Origin: Betaproteobacteria bacterium
GTDB lineage: Bacteria > Pseudomonadota > Gammaproteobacteria > Burkholderiales > Rhodocyclaceae
DNA length: 64,000 bases
NCBI GenBank assembly: GCA_020621405.1
Contig: JAHRYN010000005.1
Coordinates: forward strand, 62,001-126,000
Direction: 5' to 3'
The translations under genes and the position numbers were made by a program. Positions 61,864-64,000 of this stretch are shown here, in pieces; position 1 is the first letter of the stretch; the number at the start of each line of letters is the position of its first letter. The notes beneath the pieces are model-generated. The model was not told where the DNA came from, ran no database searches, and worked only from the letters and a program-made list of their open reading frames with translations.

Positions 61864-63567
61864 ATGAAGCAAGCGCAGGCAAGCGCCAGGCAACCCGGAC
61901 AGGGCGAACTGCAACCGGTGTTCGCGCTGTACAACGCAGGCCGTCTGGCCGAAGCGGCGAATGCAGCCAGACAGCTGATCCGCCGCTATCCGTCCGCCAT
62001 CGTGCTGCACAGCGTGCTCGGCTCGGCGCTGGCCGGGCAGGGCCGGCTGGATGAGGCGGAGCAGGCCTTCCGCGACGCGGTGGCCGCCAATCCAGGCTCG
62101 GCCGAGCTGCTCAGCAATCTCGGTCTGGTGCAGCAGCAACGCGGCCGGCCGGAACAGGCGCTCGCCACCTATCGGCGCGCATTGGCGATCAGGCCGGCCT
62201 TTCCCGAGCTGCTCTACAACATGGGCGTGGTGCAGGACGCGCTCGGCCAGCCCGACGACGCGGTGGCCAGCTACCGCAAGGCGTTGGCGCTGCAGCCGGG
62301 GATGGCGGTGGCGCACTTCAATCTGGGCAGCGTGCTCGATCGTCAGCACCGGATGGACGAAGCGATCGGCGCCTACCGCAGTGCGATCGACTGCGAACCC
62401 GGCTTTGTCGAGGCGCACGCCAATCTGGGCGCCGCGCTGCAGAAGCGGGGCCGGCACGATGAGGCGGTGGCGAGCTACCGCCGCGCGCTGGCAATCCAGC
62501 CGAACGCGACTGCCTGGTTCAGCCTCGGCAGCGCGCAGCGCGACCTCGGACTGCTGAACGACGCGGCCACCAGCTACCGTCAGGCTCTGGCGCTGCAGCC
62601 CGACCACGCCGACGCGTACAGCAATCTGGGCGAGGTGCTGCGCGACCTGGGCGACGCCGACGCCACCGTGGCTGCCTTCGAGGCGGCGCTGGCACTCGAT
62701 CCCGACCATGGCGAGGCGAACTACAACCTCGGGCTGTTCCACTATGACATGGGGCAGCTCGATCGCGCCGTGCCCTGTTTCGAGCGTTCGCGCATCCGCG
62801 ACTGGCAGGAGCGCGTGCTCTACTGCCTGTACAAGACCGAAAGGTATGACGCCTTCCGCGAGCGACTGGCGCCGCTGATGGCGCCGCGCAACAACTCGCC
62901 GATGGTGGCCACGCTGTCGGCGCACCATGCTGCCAATTTCGGCGTGGCTGACGGCTATGGCTTCTGCCCGGATCCGCTCGCCTTCGTGCATCACGGCCAC
63001 CTCGATGCCTTGTCCGATGCGGCCGATCCGCTGCTGCAGGATCTGCTGCGCGACATCACGCATGCGGAGATCGAGGAGCGCCGCCAGGGGCGTTTGCATC
63101 ACGGCATACAGTCGTCGGGCAACCTGTTCCGGCGCAGCGAGCCGTCGTTCGCCCGGCTGGTCGCGCTGATCCGCGCACAGATCGAACGCTATCGCGCGGG
63201 TCTGGCGTCAGCGTCCTGCGTGTTCGCGCAGGATTTCCCGCAGGTCAGCGAATTCAGCAGTTCGTGGTACGTGAAGATGCATCAGGGCGGCCACCTGACC
63301 TCGCACATACACGAAACCGGCTGGCTGAGCGGTGTGGTCTATCTGGCGGTGCCGCGCGATCGCGCGGCGGACAGCGCGGCCGGCGGCATCGAATTCAGCA
63401 CCGACGGCGACGGCTACCCGCGGCGGCACGACGGCTTTCCGAAGAAAACGCTGCGGCCGGAGGTCGGCGACATCGTGTTCTTCCCGTCGTCGCTGTTCCA
63501 CCGCACCATCCCGTTCGAGTCGGACGAGCAGCGCATCTGCGTGGCGTTCGACGTCAGGCCCGGCTGA
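61864..63567 (+). CDS. TPR protein with C-terminal 2OG-Fe(II) oxygenase-like domain
   Basis: 567 residues. About eight tetratricopeptide repeats fill residues 15-310 (for example YNMGVVQDALGQPDDAVASYRKALALQP). After a linker, a C-terminal domain (about 400-567) shows WYVKMHQGGHLTSHIHETGWLSG, LRPEVGDIVFFPSSLFHRTIPF and RICVAFDV. This places HxH, a distal His and an Arg as in the putative 2OG-Fe(II) oxygenase family often fused to TPRs. It may hydroxylate a protein partner bound by the TPRs; substrate unknown. Confidence 0.82.
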   Translation: MKQAQASARQPGQGELQPVFALYNAGRLAEAANAARQLIRRYPSAIVLHSVLGSALAGQGRLDEAEQAFRDAVAANPGSAELLSNLGLVQQQRGRPEQALATYRRALAIRPAFPELLYNMGVVQDALGQPDDAVASYRKALALQPGMAVAHFNLGSVLDRQHRMDEAIGAYRSAIDCEPGFVEAHANLGAALQKRGRHDEAVASYRRALAIQPNATAWFSLGSAQRDLGLLNDAATSYRQALALQPDHADAYSNLGEVLRDLGDADATVAAFEAALALDPDHGEANYNLGLFHYDMGQLDRAVPCFERSRIRDWQERVLYCLYKTERYDAFRERLAPLMAPRNNSPMVATLSAHHAANFGVADGYGFCPDPLAFVHHGHLDALSDAADPLLQDLLRDITHAEIEERRQGRLHHGIQSSGNLFRRSEPSFARLVALIRAQIERYRAGLASASCVFAQDFPQVSEFSSSWYVKMHQGGHLTSHIHETGWLSGVVYLAVPRDRAADSAAGGIEFSTDGDGYPRRHDGFPKKTLRPEVGDIVFFPSSLFHRTIPFESDEQRICVAFDVRPG

Positions 63568-63611
63568 TGCCGCCAGCGGTCCGCGGTGCGGACCGCTGGC
63601 GTGTCGAACGG

Positions 63612-63977
63612 TCAGGCGCTGTCGCGTCCCGAGCCGTATTCGTCCTTGACGGCCAGCGTGCCGGCAGCCTGTCCGCGGACGTATTCGGACACTGCGGCTT
63701 CGAAGGTCGCATTGCCGGTCTTCATGCAGGAGATGTAGTACTCCCAGAACTCCGGATTGTTGGTGACCGCGATCAGCGCCGCCGACTTCATCGCGAACAC
63801 TTCGTCCTCGGCCTTGGTCCGGATCTTGGTGGGCGTGCACAGCACGTAGGTTTCGCCGTGCGCGTAGATTTCCTTCGCCAGCGCAAGCCATTCCTCCGCG
63901 GCCGTGTAGGTCACGCGGAAATTCGGCGTGTTGATCTGCGGTCCGGTCGGCCCGTTCGGGTCTATCCGGGTACGCAT
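63612..63977 (-). CDS. Conserved-looking small protein, unknown
   Basis: 121 residues from the ATG at 63977 (MRTRIDPNGPTGPQINTPNF). The frame stays open to the window edge through a GTG at 63995, so a longer start cannot be excluded. It is soluble and mostly helical in its second half (EEWLALAKEIYAHGETYVLCT, FWEYYISCMKTGNATFEAAVSEYVRGQAAG). No family recognised. It is convergent with the TPR-oxygenase gene (44-base gap). Confidence 0.6.
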   Translation of the reverse strand: MRTRIDPNGPTGPQINTPNFRVTYTAAEEWLALAKEIYAHGETYVLCTPTKIRTKAEDEVFAMKSAALIAVTNNPEFWEYYISCMKTGNATFEAAVSEYVRGQAAGTLAVKDEYGSGRDSA

Positions 63978-64000
63978 TGCCTGATCCCGGGGCACGGACT

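Overview
The window is a G+C-rich chromosomal segment from a betaproteobacterium. Gene content suggests a Rhodocyclales-type facultative methylotroph such as Methyloversatilis: a quinoprotein alcohol dehydrogenase, a Gram-negative porin of the betaproteobacterial type, a PEP-CTERM protein, RlmJ, a UbiH-type monooxygenase and TRAP transport. The genus is an inference from remembered gene neighbourhoods, not from a search. Coding density is high. I see no insertion sequence, prophage, CRISPR array or rRNA. There is one tRNA (anticodon CAU).

Layout. 1-5103: the 3' end of glmS, a small membrane protein, then on the minus strand an iron-uptake set (cupredoxin, FTR1 permease, outer-membrane protein) behind a probable Fur box, and a chromate-resistance pair chrB-chrA. 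5273-7033: a 2OG-oxygenase-like protein and a lipoprotein. 7168-9099: thiC. 9541-13101: porin, PQQ alcohol dehydrogenase and cytochrome c. 13177-15216: an AcoR-like sigma-54 activator. 15547-22654: an acetoin dehydrogenase operon acoX-acoA-acoB-acoC-lipA-thiS-thiG-SDR. 22667-30443: DUF218, DUF2802 and SPOR proteins, a soluble zinc-binding chemoreceptor, RidA, RecG, and a universal-stress-protein/alcohol-dehydrogenase pair behind an FNR-type box. 30507-41494: mostly minus-strand housekeeping genes (PEP-CTERM PhoX-like protein, rlmJ, chemoreceptor, TraB-like protein, Nudix-ThiE fusion, DUF815 ATPase, dsbC, ubiH), with mltA on plus. 41596-50583: tRNA, VOC and BLUF proteins, uvrD, a Sel1 protein, and a substrate-binding protein coupled to a GGDEF-EAL protein. 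50596-63995: two ParA-like ATPases, oxidoreductases, a CPA2 antiporter, a histidine-rich repeat protein, TRAP permease subunits, and a TPR/2OG-oxygenase fusion.

The most interesting part is 6.1-22.7 kb. Three plus-strand units (lipoprotein, porin/PQQ dehydrogenase, acoX operon) each have a GG-N10-GC sigma-54 promoter. Each is preceded by palindromes with a GACA-N2-TGTC core. A sigma-54 activator of the AcoR type lies in the middle. The aco operon also carries lipA, thiS and thiG, the makers of the lipoyl and thiamine cofactors its E1/E2 enzymes need. thiC is nearby, has a weaker possible sigma-54 promoter and lacks a recognisable TPP riboswitch. My reading is a single inducible module. It would import and oxidise an alcohol in the periplasm (perhaps 2,3-butanediol to acetoin), cleave acetoin in the cytoplasm, and build the cofactors on demand. 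The quinoprotein has lanthanide-type rather than calcium-type residues and lacks the usual vicinal cysteine pair, and its cytochrome uses a CX3CH haem motif. The promoter and palindrome sequences are seen directly; the substrate and the regulatory wiring are inferred.
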